This document shows positions 34,806-46,400 of a stretch of 64,000 nucleotides of DNA, one piece after another. The notes under the pieces were generated by a model. That model was not told the DNA's origin and made no database searches. It saw nothing but the letters and a program-made list of their open reading frames with translations. This DNA is from Anaeramoeba flamelloides (Eukaryota; Metamonada; Anaeramoebidae). The DNA lies in assembly GCA_027625915.1 (NCBI GenBank), contig JANTQA010000047.1:1612001-1676000 (forward strand), in the 5' to 3' direction. Position numbers and translations under genes: made by a program. The number at the start of each line of letters is the position of its first letter. The first letter of the stretch is position 1.

Positions 34806-35080
34806 TATTATTTAATAAATAAAGAAAGAAATAAATAAATTTGAATAGGTAAATAAAAATAATTAATTCGGAATTCTAAGAAAAATTACCATGTTGATGT
34901 TCTTCTTGATATCATTAAGCGAATCTTTCAACAATATTTCAGTCTTGTTTAATACTTTCAAAGAGTATTATTGATGAATATCTGTTTCAATATGGATGTT
35001 ATTTGATAATAACATACTATGAAATAGTATAATAATGAATAAAATTTATTATATATAAAAATAAATAATAAAAAAAAATA

Positions 35081-35282
35081 TACAGTCAATTTCACTTTTA
35101 AGGTACTAACTTTCAACGAAATTTAAGGCACAAAAAAATCTAAAATTAAAGCACAAAATTTGGAATTTTTTTTTTTTTACAATTTATTTTTACTAGAATT
35201 TGAATTTTGTGCCTTAATTTGAGATTTTTTTGTGCCTTAAATTTCGTTGAAATTTTGGGTATTAAAAGTGAAACTGACCTTA
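35081..35282. mobile_element. palindromic TA MITE, copy E
   Basis: TA-bounded; the right terminus is worn (GACCTTA for GACTGTA). Reversed centre, like D. It abuts the Tc1-like non-autonomous element that continues from 35283. Confidence 0.88.
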
Positions 35283-35361
35283 ATATAAAACAACATTTAA
35301 TTTATCCAAAATTAATGTTTTAATAAATAATCATTTTAACCCCAAAAAAAAAATATAAAAC

Positions 35362-35562
35362 TACAGTCAGTTTCAGTTTTGTGGCACAAACTTTCAACGA
35401 AATTTAAGGCACAAAAAAATCTCAAATTAAGGCACAAAATTTGGAATTTTTTTTTTTTACAATTTATTTTTACTAGAATTTGAATTTTGTGTTTTAATTT
35501 AAGATTTTTTTGTGCCTTAAATTTCGTTGAAATTTTGTGCCTTAAAAGTGAAACTGACTGTA
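35362..35562. mobile_element. palindromic TA MITE, copy F, inside a Tc1-like element
   Basis: TA-bounded, 201 bp; the left arm starts CAGTCAGTTTCAGTTTTGTG and the right arm ends GTGAAACTGACTG. The host element matches on both sides. Confidence 0.93.
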
Positions 35563-35821
35563 AAAAAAAAATGGTTTGTCCAAAATAATGAAACGAGCTG
35601 AACAAAAAAATGTATTGGTAAATTTGTTGAAATTTCTGCCAACAGTTGTTGATCGATCAAATGATAAGATATCACTCACCAATTGTATGTGATTTTTCAA
35701 TTTAACAAACTCAACACTAATTTCTATGAACCATTGAGAAAAAATTTAGATCAAACGAAAATAGATTACGCGGCTGGGAAAAAGAAATTGAAAACAAAAC
35801 AAAAAAGACAAAAAATGAAAA

Positions 35822-36517
35822 TAAACTCTGTTTCAGTCAAAGGGGCCAAGGTTTTTTTGTTCAAATATCAATTATTTTATATAATTGACTATTTGAAGAA
35901 CAAATAAGAAATAATCAGAATAATACACATCAAAGAATTGTTGATAGATGTCTGAAAGAAAACTAATAAATCAAAAGATTTTCTTAAGAATTGAAAAACT
36001 CAAATTCTTAGTGTCCCATTGAGAAAAACAACGGTGTTCCTTTTGAACTTCTACTGGTATTTGAATAATAAATATCAAACATTTTTCACTCCATTTTACA
36101 TACTTTTCTTTTAGAAACCAAGCCCCCAAACGAAGTGTGTTGGTATTTGTGGTCTCTATTTGAAAAAGGAAATGAAACTGAAGTGAAATTTTTCACATTT
36201 ATTAAACAAATACCAAGATCAAAGATCAAATTGAATTGTAATAGAAATCAATAGATTTCTCAACAATCTTTACATGGTTTCAATGACATTAGACTAACAA
36301 GTTTTTACCAAGTGACTATTGATCTTGCAATAAAAAAATTATTTGCAAATGAATGATGTTTTAAAAAAAAAATCGAAAAAAAAAACAAAAATATGAAACA
36401 ATGATTTCAATTTTGAAAATTTCCAAAATAAAATTTTCCTTCTAATATCTATGCAAACCCTTTTAACATGTCTATTATACCATTACAACTGGGTCCCTTT
36501 GACTGAAAAATAGTTTT
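35822..36517 (-). mobile_element. ~700-bp TA-flanked MITE (GGGGCC-end family), copy 3
   Basis: Reversed: begins TAAACTCTGTTTCAGTCAAA and ends CCTTTGACTGAAAAATAGTTT. Inserted in the Tc1-like element between AAAAAATGAAAA and CTTGTAAAATCAAAATTCTT, which are nearly adjacent at 28855-28880. Confidence 0.9.
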
Positions 36518-36616
36518 CTTGTAAAATCAAAATTCTTTCTAAATTGAATTTAAAGTATAGTCTTGTTATTCTTTCAACTGTTTAAATTTTTTACAATTTT
36601 TTTGGAATATCGTTTA

Positions 36617-37155
36617 CTTTTAAATAAACCAAATGAATAAAATCACAATGAATTAATCTAACACTGTGATGGTTTGAAATTATTTTCAGTAATTAATAAT
36701 CGTGAAATCTATGATTTTAATCTTAAATTTTCGAAAGGGGATTTAAGTTTAAGAGCAACTAGAGTATAATTTACACTGCTTCAATAATAGTTTAAAACTG
36801 AAATTTTCAATAAAAATCGATAATGACAAAAATGGAAAATGAAATAAAATTATTTTTTCGATTTATTGAATTTATCAGTATTTTGAAAAAAAAAATATTT
36901 TTTACTTTTCAATTGTAACCAAAGTCTAATGACTTCAGTTGATTTAATCCAATCCAAAATTTCTTTCCAAATTTTTAAATAAAGATTTAATTTTTTAACC
37001 AAAAAGGTGTTTTTATTAACTTTCTTTCAATTTTCTAGTTAGATAACAAAATATTTTGAGAAATTCATCAAGGGTTTGTGAGGAGTTTAGACTTGATCCT
37101 TTGTCTTCAAAATTTCACACAAAAATTGAGAATTTTATTTTTTACTTCAACTCAT
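36617..37155. other. intergenic, no gene seen
   Basis: AT-rich spacer between the nested element stack and the foldback element. Nothing recognisable on either strand. Confidence 0.5.
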
Positions 37156-38020
37156 GAAAAAAAAATTGAACACTTCAAAAAAATGTGACACTTAACTAGT
37201 CAAAAATTACAATTTTTTTCAATATCAAGAAAACTGATCAAAACCACAATAATATTTCGAAGATAATAAGGAACCAAATGGGGAATAAAATCATTTTAAG
37301 AAATATAGTATCTAACTTCGTTTTTTTGTGATTTTAATTTCAACAAGATATTTCAAAGAAGAATGCTGTAAAAAACTAAATCTTCTTTCCTTAATTTATA
37401 AAACTAAATCTTCATAGAAGAGAAGAATTATCACTATTTTTTATCTTTAATATTTTAAATGTTATTTTAAAATAAAGTTTTTCTTGGGTATTTCTTTGAT
37501 TTTTATATTGATTATATTGTAGAATTAATCTTAAATCTTGATACTAATTGCTATTTTTAATAAATAAAGTTTATTGTATGAATAACATTTGTATTGAAAA
37601 ATCGAAAAATCAGAAATTCGACATTTTCACAATTACTTTATCTTAACATGAATCAGAATTTTTCTCAAGTACTCTCAAAATAATTTGTACTTAATATTAA
37701 GGGTTGTCTCAGAAATTCATAATTTGCCAGATATGAATTGTCCAAAAAATGAACTTTTTCCTCATTTTTCTCACTTCTTACAATCAAAAATAAAGATTTA
37801 GTTTTTTACAGCATTCTTCTTTGAACTATCATGTTGAAATTGAAATCACAAAAAAACGAAGTTAGATACTATATTTCAAAAAATAAGTTTTAATTCCCAT
37901 TTCTTTTTGTATTATCTTCAAAATATTCTTGTGGTTTTGATCAGTTTTCTTGATATTGAAAAAATTTTTAATTTTTGACTAGTTAAGTGTCACATTTTTT
38001 TTAAGTGTTCAATTTTTTTC
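37156..38020. mobile_element. large foldback element with ~230-bp inverted arms
   Basis: The left arm 37156-37384 and right arm 37793-38020 are inverted copies: GAACACTTCAAAAAAATGTG, CACTTAACTAGTC, TTGATCAGTTTTCTTGATAT, AACTTCGTTTTTTTGTGATT and GAATGCTGTAAAAAACTAAA recur reversed. The ~410-bp centre is non-coding. This looks like a foldback or long-TIR MITE; the target duplication is not clear. Confidence 0.85.
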
Positions 38021-38835
38021 AATAATAGTTACCCATTATTTTGTAATCTTAAATACAATCCTAAAATAACCGAGTAATGTCTAATCGTACAACACATACA
38101 CATACCCTACACAAGGTGACCCAAGCCAAACTTTATTTAACTCACCATTCCATAAAAGGAACTGGATTAACCACAACATATAAACACACACCATACAGAA
38201 CCTAACACAAACACATAACCATACCCTGACATACATATATACTTTACCCTAAAATAACCCAATAATACCCTGGCATACCCAAATAGGTACCAAAACCTCT
38301 TTAGAGTATTTAAAGTTGAAAATTCAAAAAAAAATATTTTTTCTGAAAGTAAAATTGTTATTTTATCATTAAACTGAGTATATCGGTATTAGGTTTCTTC
38401 GAAGTTGTCCATAACGTGTTTCTTTGGTATTTACGATTTTTCGGGTATTTTCGGGAATATTTCAAATCCCCATTTAACAATAAAATATTTTTGAATAAGA
38501 GGAATTTTAAACCCCTCCCTAAAATTACAATAAAAAATATAATATTTTTTTTTTTTTTATTTTTAAAATCAACTGAAACTTTTAATGATTAAAGTCATTT
38601 TGAAATGAGTAAGAATCAAAATATATTAAAAAAAAATAGTCATAAAAAAGAGATATATCGATTAAATAAACTCATTTTATCAATATTTTCAAAAACTTGG
38701 TTCTTACTTGTCTCTAAGTAACTTTATAAAATCATTATTGTTTACAAGTGTATACATTTAAATTATTTATACAAAGAATCTGAAATATTTTGATACTTTT
38801 AAAAATAACACTTTTTAATTTGAACAGACTTAGAT
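38021..38835. other. intergenic with a C-rich, G-poor segment
   Basis: From 38060 to 38290 the plus strand is unusually rich in C and poor in G, with ATACCCT, ACCCTA and AACCCA words, against an otherwise AT-only background. No open frame. The remainder lies downstream of the 38836 gene's stop. Confidence 0.5.
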
Positions 38836-40341
38836 TTAAAAATAACCAAAATAAAGAACTATTGATAGGAAAAATAAAGAAACTAGCGCCTGTTTAAAAA
38901 TAGATATAGTAAATCCTGAATTTAGATGATAAATCTCGAAATCATCATCACCTTCAGTATCGGTATCAGTATCAGTATCAGTATCAGTGGAAGTAGACGA
39001 ACAATTGTCCTTTACAAAAACTTGAGCAAAGGTGCCCCAGTGCGATCCGTCCTGATCTAAACTTTGCCAAGTGATTACAAATTTCTCCTTCTTTTTCCCA
39101 AATGAAGCAATCGAGGGATGCTCTTGAGAACTATTTGTTTCAGTATTGATTTGGAATTCTTGGCCAATTTTACTCCCATTTGAACCAGAGAATACCTGGG
39201 CAAATACCCCATAACTAGATCCGTCCTGGTCTAAACTGTCCCAAGTGATTACAAATTTATCCTGCTTGCTCCCAAGTGAAGCAATTGAAGGATTTTGTTG
39301 AGAATTATTTGAATAATTATTGACTTGGAATTCTGTGTCAATTTTGGTTCCATGGTAGCTATCATACATTTGAGCAAATATCCCATATTCAGAACCGTCG
39401 TGATGGTTACTTGAAAAGGCGATGATAAATCTTTCGTTGTATTGCCCAATTGGCGCAATTACAGGATTTCTTTGCTCTCCTGGTATATATGTATTAACTT
39501 GGAATTCCTTGCCAATTTTGGTTCCATGGTGGCTATCAAACAGTTGAGCAGAAATCTCATATTTTGTTCCGTCGGGTATTACCTCAGTCTCCCATGCAAT
39601 AACAAATCTTTCCCCCTTATGCCCAACTGACCAAACAGCCGGGTGTTTGGCAGAATCATCGTCAGTGAAATTATTGACTTGAAATTCCTCGCCAATTGCG
39701 CTACGATCGGTGCCATTATACCTTTGAAAAAAAATACCATGGCTATTGAGATCTTGATCCATACTCCACCAGACGATCACAAAATTTTCATCTTTTTCTC
39801 CAATCGGTGAAACAGCAGGATACCTGTGAAGACTATTTGTGTTTGTATTAACTTGGAATTCTGTGCCAACTTTGGTTCCATGGTGGCTATCATATATTTG
39901 AGCAAAGATACCAAAGCTTGATCGATCTTCTCGAAAGCTGTCCCAAGCGATTACAAATCTTTGTTCATTTAGGGAGAATGATGTAACCGAAGGGTATGCG
40001 ACATTAAGAAACGAATAAACATTCACTCGAATTTCGTCACTACTTTTGTTGGTTAATGTTTCCTCATACATTTGAGCAAAAATGTCATTAAGAGATCCGT
40101 CTTTTTCATCGCTATTCCATGTGATGACAAATTTTATAAACTGGTTTCCAATACTACAAACTGATGGTTCATATTGCGAATTATCTTGGTATGTGTTCAC
40201 TTGTATTTCTGATCCAAATTTTTTATAAGAACAATCCGACTCATCTTGACAGGTTTTTTGAAAGAAATTCAAAAAAATTATAAACAATAAAAACAAGAAA
40301 TTTGTTTTGGCAAGTTTGTTCATTATTTGTTCAAAAGACAA
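38836..40341 (-). CDS. secreted/GPI-type protein with seven ~58-residue repeats
   Basis: 501 residues, single exon. Residues 1-35 form a signal peptide (FLFLLFIIFLNFF). Then seven repeats of 57-60 residues follow the pattern EFQVNTY...PSIASIG...FVITWDS.DQDGSSYGIFAQ.YD. A Thr/Asp stalk (STDTDTDTDTDTEG) and a hydrophobic C-terminal tail (ALVSLFFLSIVLYFGYF) suggest a GPI signal or membrane anchor. Similar QVNT...W.S.DGS..GI..Q repeats are widespread in bacterial surface proteins, so bacterial origin is plausible; that is family knowledge plus inference. Seven copies would suit a seven-bladed propeller, unproven. Conserved positions include Phe-Val-Ile-Thr/Ala-Trp in most repeats. Function unknown; probably cell-surface. 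The start is the Met just before the signal peptide. Confidence 0.87.
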   Translation of the reverse strand: MSFEQIMNKLAKTNFLFLLFIIFLNFFQKTCQDESDCSYKKFGSEIQVNTYQDNSQYEPSVCSIGNQFIKFVITWNSDEKDGSLNDIFAQMYEETLTNKSSDEIRVNVYSFLNVAYPSVTSFSLNEQRFVIAWDSFREDRSSFGIFAQIYDSHHGTKVGTEFQVNTNTNSLHRYPAVSPIGEKDENFVIVWWSMDQDLNSHGIFFQRYNGTDRSAIGEEFQVNNFTDDDSAKHPAVWSVGHKGERFVIAWETEVIPDGTKYEISAQLFDSHHGTKIGKEFQVNTYIPGEQRNPVIAPIGQYNERFIIAFSSNHHDGSEYGIFAQMYDSYHGTKIDTEFQVNNYSNNSQQNPSIASLGSKQDKFVITWDSLDQDGSSYGVFAQVFSGSNGSKIGQEFQINTETNSSQEHPSIASFGKKKEKFVITWQSLDQDGSHWGTFAQVFVKDNCSSTSTDTDTDTDTDTEGDDDFEIYHLNSGFTISIFKQALVSLFFLSIVLYFGYF

Positions 40342-42119
40342 GTTTTAAATTAATATTAAAACAAAATTAATAGTTGAGGTGTGTAAAAAGAAAATTCCAA
40401 GTGCAAAGCCAAAAAGGTTATTGTTTAAAAAAAATGAATCCGGTCCAAAAAATTTGATCTTGTCCGATAAGACAATCCTTTGATGAAGTTTGTTGACTTT
40501 TTCTCCTTGAGTTTTGTTTATTTTCTATAGGTCTGATTTTATTACCTATAGAATTAGAAACAAAGTTCTTGGTCAAAGCTTTTAAACATTGGTCAACTTT
40601 TCAAACACTTTTAGACAATTTACAAACTGTTCAAAAGAATTTAGGTAACTTTAAAAATGTAAAAAGATTTTAATTTTTGACTTTTTTTTTGACAAAAATT
40701 TTTGATTTTTTTAAATTTTACGAAAAATTTGATTTTGAACGAGTAATATACCAAAAATAAATCAAAGAGTCAAGGGGGTAATCAAAATTTCAGATCCTTT
40801 TTTGAATTATTGGATTCCATTGACATTTTTATTTTGTTTTTTTTTGGTTAAAAGAGAAAATGCCACTTTTTTCGTTAAAAATTAAAAGAGATATAATTAT
40901 GATCAGTCTTTTCTTAAAAAATTGATTTCTGAAAACCAATTGACACCTTTCATCAAAAAGAATTAAACTGTTTTTTGTTTTAGTTATTGATTTTGTTGAA
41001 TGATTTTGTTTTTGATCAGTAATTAATAAGGAGAGACATACATCTTTTTTTTAAAAAATGGTTGCAAAATCAAACAATTTCAAGAATAATTTCTGAATAA
41101 GGTGACTGTTTTCAGCCTTAATTTTATAGGTACCCAAAAGGATTTTGGTAATATACTCCGAAAAGAACTTTCTGAGACCGACATTGATTTCTGAAAGTTT
41201 CACATTAATTATTTATACAATTAGTATAAATTTATTAATAAATATTATACAAAAAATACCTCAAATTAAAAATTAAAGAAATCACATCCAGAATGTCTAT
41301 CAAAAAATGGTAAGGAGAATTTGATGAAAACAATCTAAAGAATCTTGATTCTCTTTAATCTTGAGATCTTCGTTTTGTTAAAACAAATTTAAAAGAACTG
41401 ATCATATAAAAAATTGACAAATTAATTTTATTAGGAAAAATGGTAAAGAAAAAGAAAATTTTATCAGAAATATATTTTTCTTACTTTTAACTGATCCATA
41501 AATAGATTGGAAATTCAAAGAACTCAAACTTGATTAATATCTATTGTTGAAAACAAGAGTCCAATTTCAGACAAATAGATAAACCCTAGCATCAAATAAT
41601 CCAGAATAAATTAATTTAAATATGGTCAAAAATAAAAATCTCAAATTTGCACAATCAAATCTATTCAATTTTGGTTTAATAAATTATATTGAATTTGATA
41701 TTAATTCAAATAATCAATATATTTTTTGAGACTTTGTATTTTTTTTATTGAGATTGAAAAAAAAAAACTAGTCATAAAATAATATTTCAAAATGATAACT
41801 TTTACCAAGATTTTGAAATTATAATAAGAGATAATTTTGTTTTTAAGTTGAATATTTAATTTTTAATTCGTGCACAATAAAAATGCTTAAAATAAAAAAT
41901 AATCTCAAAATAAAACTTATTTTTTTCTTAATTAAAGGGAATAAAAATTTTCAAAGACCTGAAAGTTAATCAAAAAAAAGCCATATTAAATTATCCAGTA
42001 AAATGAAAAATTGAAAAGTTTGTATTAGAAAAATAACAGCTCTAAAGTTAAATGATACAAAAACAATAATTTTTAAAGTATCATTCAATGGAATCAAAAA
42101 AATATATTACTCCATTGGA
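40342..42119. other. intergenic, no gene seen
   Basis: Upstream side of the 38836-40341 gene; its first few hundred bases should include the promoter. No open frame, inverted end or repeat match was found in the remaining ~1.5 kb. Confidence 0.5.
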
Positions 42120-42650
42120 AAATTTTGATATACACAAATTCAAAAAAAACATAAAAAATAAACCATAATTTTTTGTATTTTTCCAAACCTAAGATTAAAT
42201 CAGGTTTTCGGTATCAGTGTTTTAAGTTTGTATATTGGATCATTTTTATTCAAATAAAATAAATAAATAAATAATTATCAATATTAATAAATTATGGGTG
42301 TGTTAAACTTTTTGGAGAGAGTAATTCGATTTTTGGAAATTGAAAAATTTGTTGAAATTCTATTAGGAATTATTGATCGATCAAATGGTTAGATACTATC
42401 AACTAATTTTATTTGAGTTCTTCTATTTGGAAGAACACATCTTTAGCATAATTATAATTTTACTAAAAAAAAATCATTGTTCAAACGAAATAGGTTCTTT
42501 AATTCTAAAAAAGAAATGAATATAAAAAATTCAAAGATAAAAAAATAATTTTCCAAATATCAAAATTATTTCCTATTTAAATGAAAATTTTAATATTTTG
42601 ATTCTTTTGACTGTTCAAAGTGTGTGGAAAATTGTGAATTTTTGTTAACT
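42120..42650 (+). mobile_element. degenerate Tc1-like non-autonomous element (TTTGGACACA family)
   Basis: GGTGTGTTAAACTTTTTGG, TTTGTTGAAATTCTATTAGG, ATTGATCGATCAAATGGTTA and GACTGTTCAAAGTGTGTGGA follow the order of 28600-28950. Ends are worn. Non-coding. Confidence 0.62.
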
Positions 42651-42839
42651 TGAGTTAAAAAGACTTTAATTTCTAGTAGGAGTTCGATAGATTTATAAAA
42701 AAAAATAATTTATAAAAATAATTATCAGGGATTGAGATCTTAAGGTTTAAAATAATTTTTTGGAATTGAAAAAAATTTTAATGTTCTTATGAGGACCTAA
42801 CACCAATCAAAAAACTAACCAACCTAGAAGGGTAATCGA

Positions 42840-43460
42840 TCTCCAAAAATCAACAATCAAAAACTCTAATATTTTCAAAAAAAAAAAACAACCTACGAAC
42901 AACACTTAATTTCAAATTTGAAAGGTTGTGATTTATAATTTTCAAAAAATTGAGTTAGGTACCAAAATGTTGCTCCTTTGGCACTTTTTTGAGATCTCAA
43001 AGATTTTTTTTCTATTTTTTTCATTTCTCAATCAAATATAGTCTGTTATATAATAACTACTAATAATATTAAATTGAATTAAATTGATTTTGCAAACTTT
43101 AAGAAAACAATTGGTTTTAAATTGATTTTAAAATTAAAGAAACCAATTGTTGTATATTGAAGAAATTTAACCCTTTTGACATTTAAGTAACGAAAACAAT
43201 TAAATTTTTTTTGTAAATTTGATTTTTCGAAATTGAGATATCTTTGAAACTTTTTTTTTTTTACTTTAATGTTTTGAGAAAATCAATCCTCTAATAGAAT
43301 TTTTTTTTCTTTACAATTTTTCATCTCTCAAAATTTTTTTTTATTATTTGAATTTTTTCAATCAAAAGAAGCGACATTTCACAATATCCACTTTGAGTTT
43401 GAAGTCGCCCCTTGAGTATGGAGCAAATAAACTGGTAAATGTCTAGATCCTTAAAAGGGA
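42840..43460 (+). repeat. degenerate dispersed repeat, copy 2 of 3
   Basis: Shares CTCCTTTGGCACTTTTTTGA, GATCTCAAAGATTTTTTTT and an AAAGAAGCGACATTTCACAA box with 59290-60020, and the first part with 22940-23500. Same orientation in all three. It lies just beyond the 3' end of the LRR receptor gene. Confidence 0.6.
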
Positions 43461-43469
43461 ATAAAAAAT

Positions 43470-46400
43470 TTAAACTTTTTTTTTTTTATTTTTTTTAAAA
43501 CAGAAAAATTGTTGTTTCAATGAATCACGATAAAACCAAACATATGTAACAAAAATAATTAAATAAATTAAAATAGTTTTGATTTTCAAAAAATTACTCA
43601 TAACAAGAATTGTAATTTTATATTGTAATTTGTTTGATTTTAACATATTGATCATGAGTCCACCAAAGTAACCAATAAAGGTAGAATAGTAAGTTAACAA
43701 GCATACTAAATTTGTAATTTTACCATTATAGGGCATAAACGAGTGTTGAAGGATAATTGAAATTTGGAAAATAAAAAAAACCGAAATTGATCTGTTATTG
43801 GAATAAAATGGTATAATTGAATTGCTAAAAGAAATTGATAATTTTCTTAAAAAGTCGATTAAGAACCACCACCAATATTTAGGCTTAAAGGGGCCAGTCA
43901 AAAACCCAGTTAAGATTTCCAACTGATTCGAATTGAACCATTTCTTTCCTTTAATAACTAGAAGAAAAAACAATGCCGGGAAGCCCATCACATAGATGAT
44001 ACAAAATAATATTGCAAAGATTAATAATATTATATATTCTTTGGTGTAAGGATGGCATTTAAAATAAGCAACATTATTTAAATATTTATTTTCATTTTCA
44101 TCTAATAGCGAACAACTGAATATTTTAAATATCCAAGAAGAGATTGATAAATAATTTATAGTTAACAAAAATAGAAATATATATGAGCATTTATATAACC
44201 AATAACGTTGTATTTCACCATTCCCCGTATCCTCATTGACATTTTCTTTTTGATTTTGGTTTTTATCTCCTTTTTCTTTAATAATACTTAAACTATCACT
44301 TGAAAACGAAAATAAATCTGAAGTGCTTTCGTTTGTACTTTCTTCCTTTTCACTTTCACTTTCACTTTCTTTTTCTTTTTCCTGTTCCTGTTCCTTTTCT
44401 TGCCACTTTTCATTGTTTTGTTCATTTACATCATTATTTATGATATATTTCAACTTATTTTTAAAATTATTTGAATCATTTGAAGAATCTGTGGACATTG
44501 AAGATGAATGAAGTAAAGGTTTAGTTGGATCAAATTGTTTCTTGTCCTTACCCTTACCCTTGCCCTTGCCCTTGTTCTTGCCCTTGCCCCTTTTCTTTTT
44601 TCTTTTCTTTCTTTTGAAAAGTACTACTAGATAAATAATTATTACTATAATTAAACTAAATATTGGAAATAACATTCTTAAGCCAAAAAAAATTGAAAAA
44701 TTCATTTTTTTATTTATACATTTGATGATCCCCAAATCAAAATTAGCAATTAGACTAATATACTCAATGATAGGTAATAAGTTCTGTGGTAAGCCTAAAT
44801 CAGAAGTCGAAAAAATTGATTCAGATTGAAAAAAATTCATTACAATTTGCAAAATACCTATTAATTTTAATTTTAAAAAGTAATAATAAAGTAAAAAAAA
44901 AAAAAAATGTTAATAAAGTTAGTTATTTTGTTTTCTTTTTTATTTCTTCATTTGTTTTTAATTAAAAACTTTCAAAAGGAAAAAAAAAAAAAATATTGGA
45001 ATATTTTCATCCATAATGTAAATCCGTGATGTTTTAATTCTGTTTAAATATTAGAACTAATTTTTTATAATTCTGATTTTTTTCCAATAATAAATTTCTA
45101 TTGTTTTCAAATTAATTTTAAAACAAGATTACATTTGATAAATAAATAGTAATTTTGACTTGATATTAATTATGAAGGGATGGTAATAGAAATAAATTAT
45201 CATGTAGAGAAAATATTTAAAATGATTAGAGATTTTGGAATGAATCCGAATAAGGATAAAACTAAAAAAACTACAAATCCAAAAGAAATTTTATATTTTG
45301 GGATTTGGCTTGATAAACAAACTCACTTAAAGTTTAACCTCGACAAAGTTAAAACCAATTTTAAAAAATTAATTAATATCCTACAACAAAAAAAATTCAC
45401 CAATGGATTAAAGATTCATTTTTTTAAAGCGGTTTTACATAGTCAATTATTATATGAATTAGAAATATTTGATCTAACACAAAAAGACTTCAATGCAATA
45501 GATGTATGGATAAATAAAAAAATAACAAATTTTTTATTAATAAATCCACACTCTCCCAGACTTATTTATAAAACAGAAGCCAAAATCGACACAGCAAGAA
45601 TAACGATATATAAAAGAAGATTTAAACTAATTCAAAAATTAAAAATTTTGGATTTTAATCAAATAGTTAATTATCTTAAATTTAGAGAGCAGAAATTCGA
45701 AAATATTAACTGGCAAACGAACACCTTAAAAGAACTCGAAATTGAACTCGAGAAATATAGAATCAAACAACTAGAAAATAGTCCCAGTTGGAAAGTTCAT
45801 AAATATTTAAAAATTATTTCTCTTCAAAATAATATTAAAAAACAACAAAGATATTTAAAATGGAAGGGTTCCACTTCGATTTTAAAACTCAGAAATTTTA
45901 CAAATTATCTAAACAGATACTCTTATGTTATGAACAAAGATAAATCAAAATTTTGCAAATTATTCAAAAAATCAGAAAATTTAGATATCATTGAAGATTT
46001 GGATCATTTTCTCTGGAACTGCCCAGCCTATGAAAATAATCGTAGAATTTAGATATCTGAATTAAAAAAAATTAATATATCTAATATATTAAATAATAAT
46101 AATATTTTTAATATTATTATTAAAAAAGATTCAATATATTTATTATCACTTGTGGGTAATAGACTAATTTTCGAGTCTTTATTAAAATTTCTAAATAAAA
46201 ATTTAGGAATTCAGGCCAACAAGAGGGATTAACAACTCCTCCGTTAAAAAATAAAAAAAAAAAATAAATAGTAATTTTTTTTTTTATTTGAGTGTGTATT
46301 GGTTCTTCAGAGTAGATATTTTATTCAATTTTATTCTGAAAAAAAAAATAGTTTAAAATGGTGTTGGGTAAAAAAATTTACTCAAAACAAAATTAGATTA

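Larger units (their letters stand above)
35283..36616 (+). mobile_element. Tc1-like non-autonomous element, copy 2, with two insertions
   Basis: Matches 28515-28965 in order, starting AATATAAAACAACATTT and ending GGAATATCGTTTA. It is interrupted by MITE F at 35362-35562 and by a reversed ~700-bp MITE at 35822-36517. Removing both in comparison leaves a continuous match. Its left ~85 bp are missing where MITE E lies. Confidence 0.82.

Noticed and set aside
34605-35562. Regularly spaced palindromes as a CRISPR-like array
   Set aside because: The repeats are 200-bp TA-flanked transposons with irregular spacing in a eukaryotic genome; there are no cas genes.
35336-35605. 89-codon minus-strand frame
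   Set aside because: It lies across palindromic MITE copy F and its junctions; no protein-like features.
43470-44852. The membrane domain as an independent gene starting at an internal codon
   Set aside because: There is no ATG at the frame start, and a phase-matching acceptor joins it to the LRR exon with the family linker restored.
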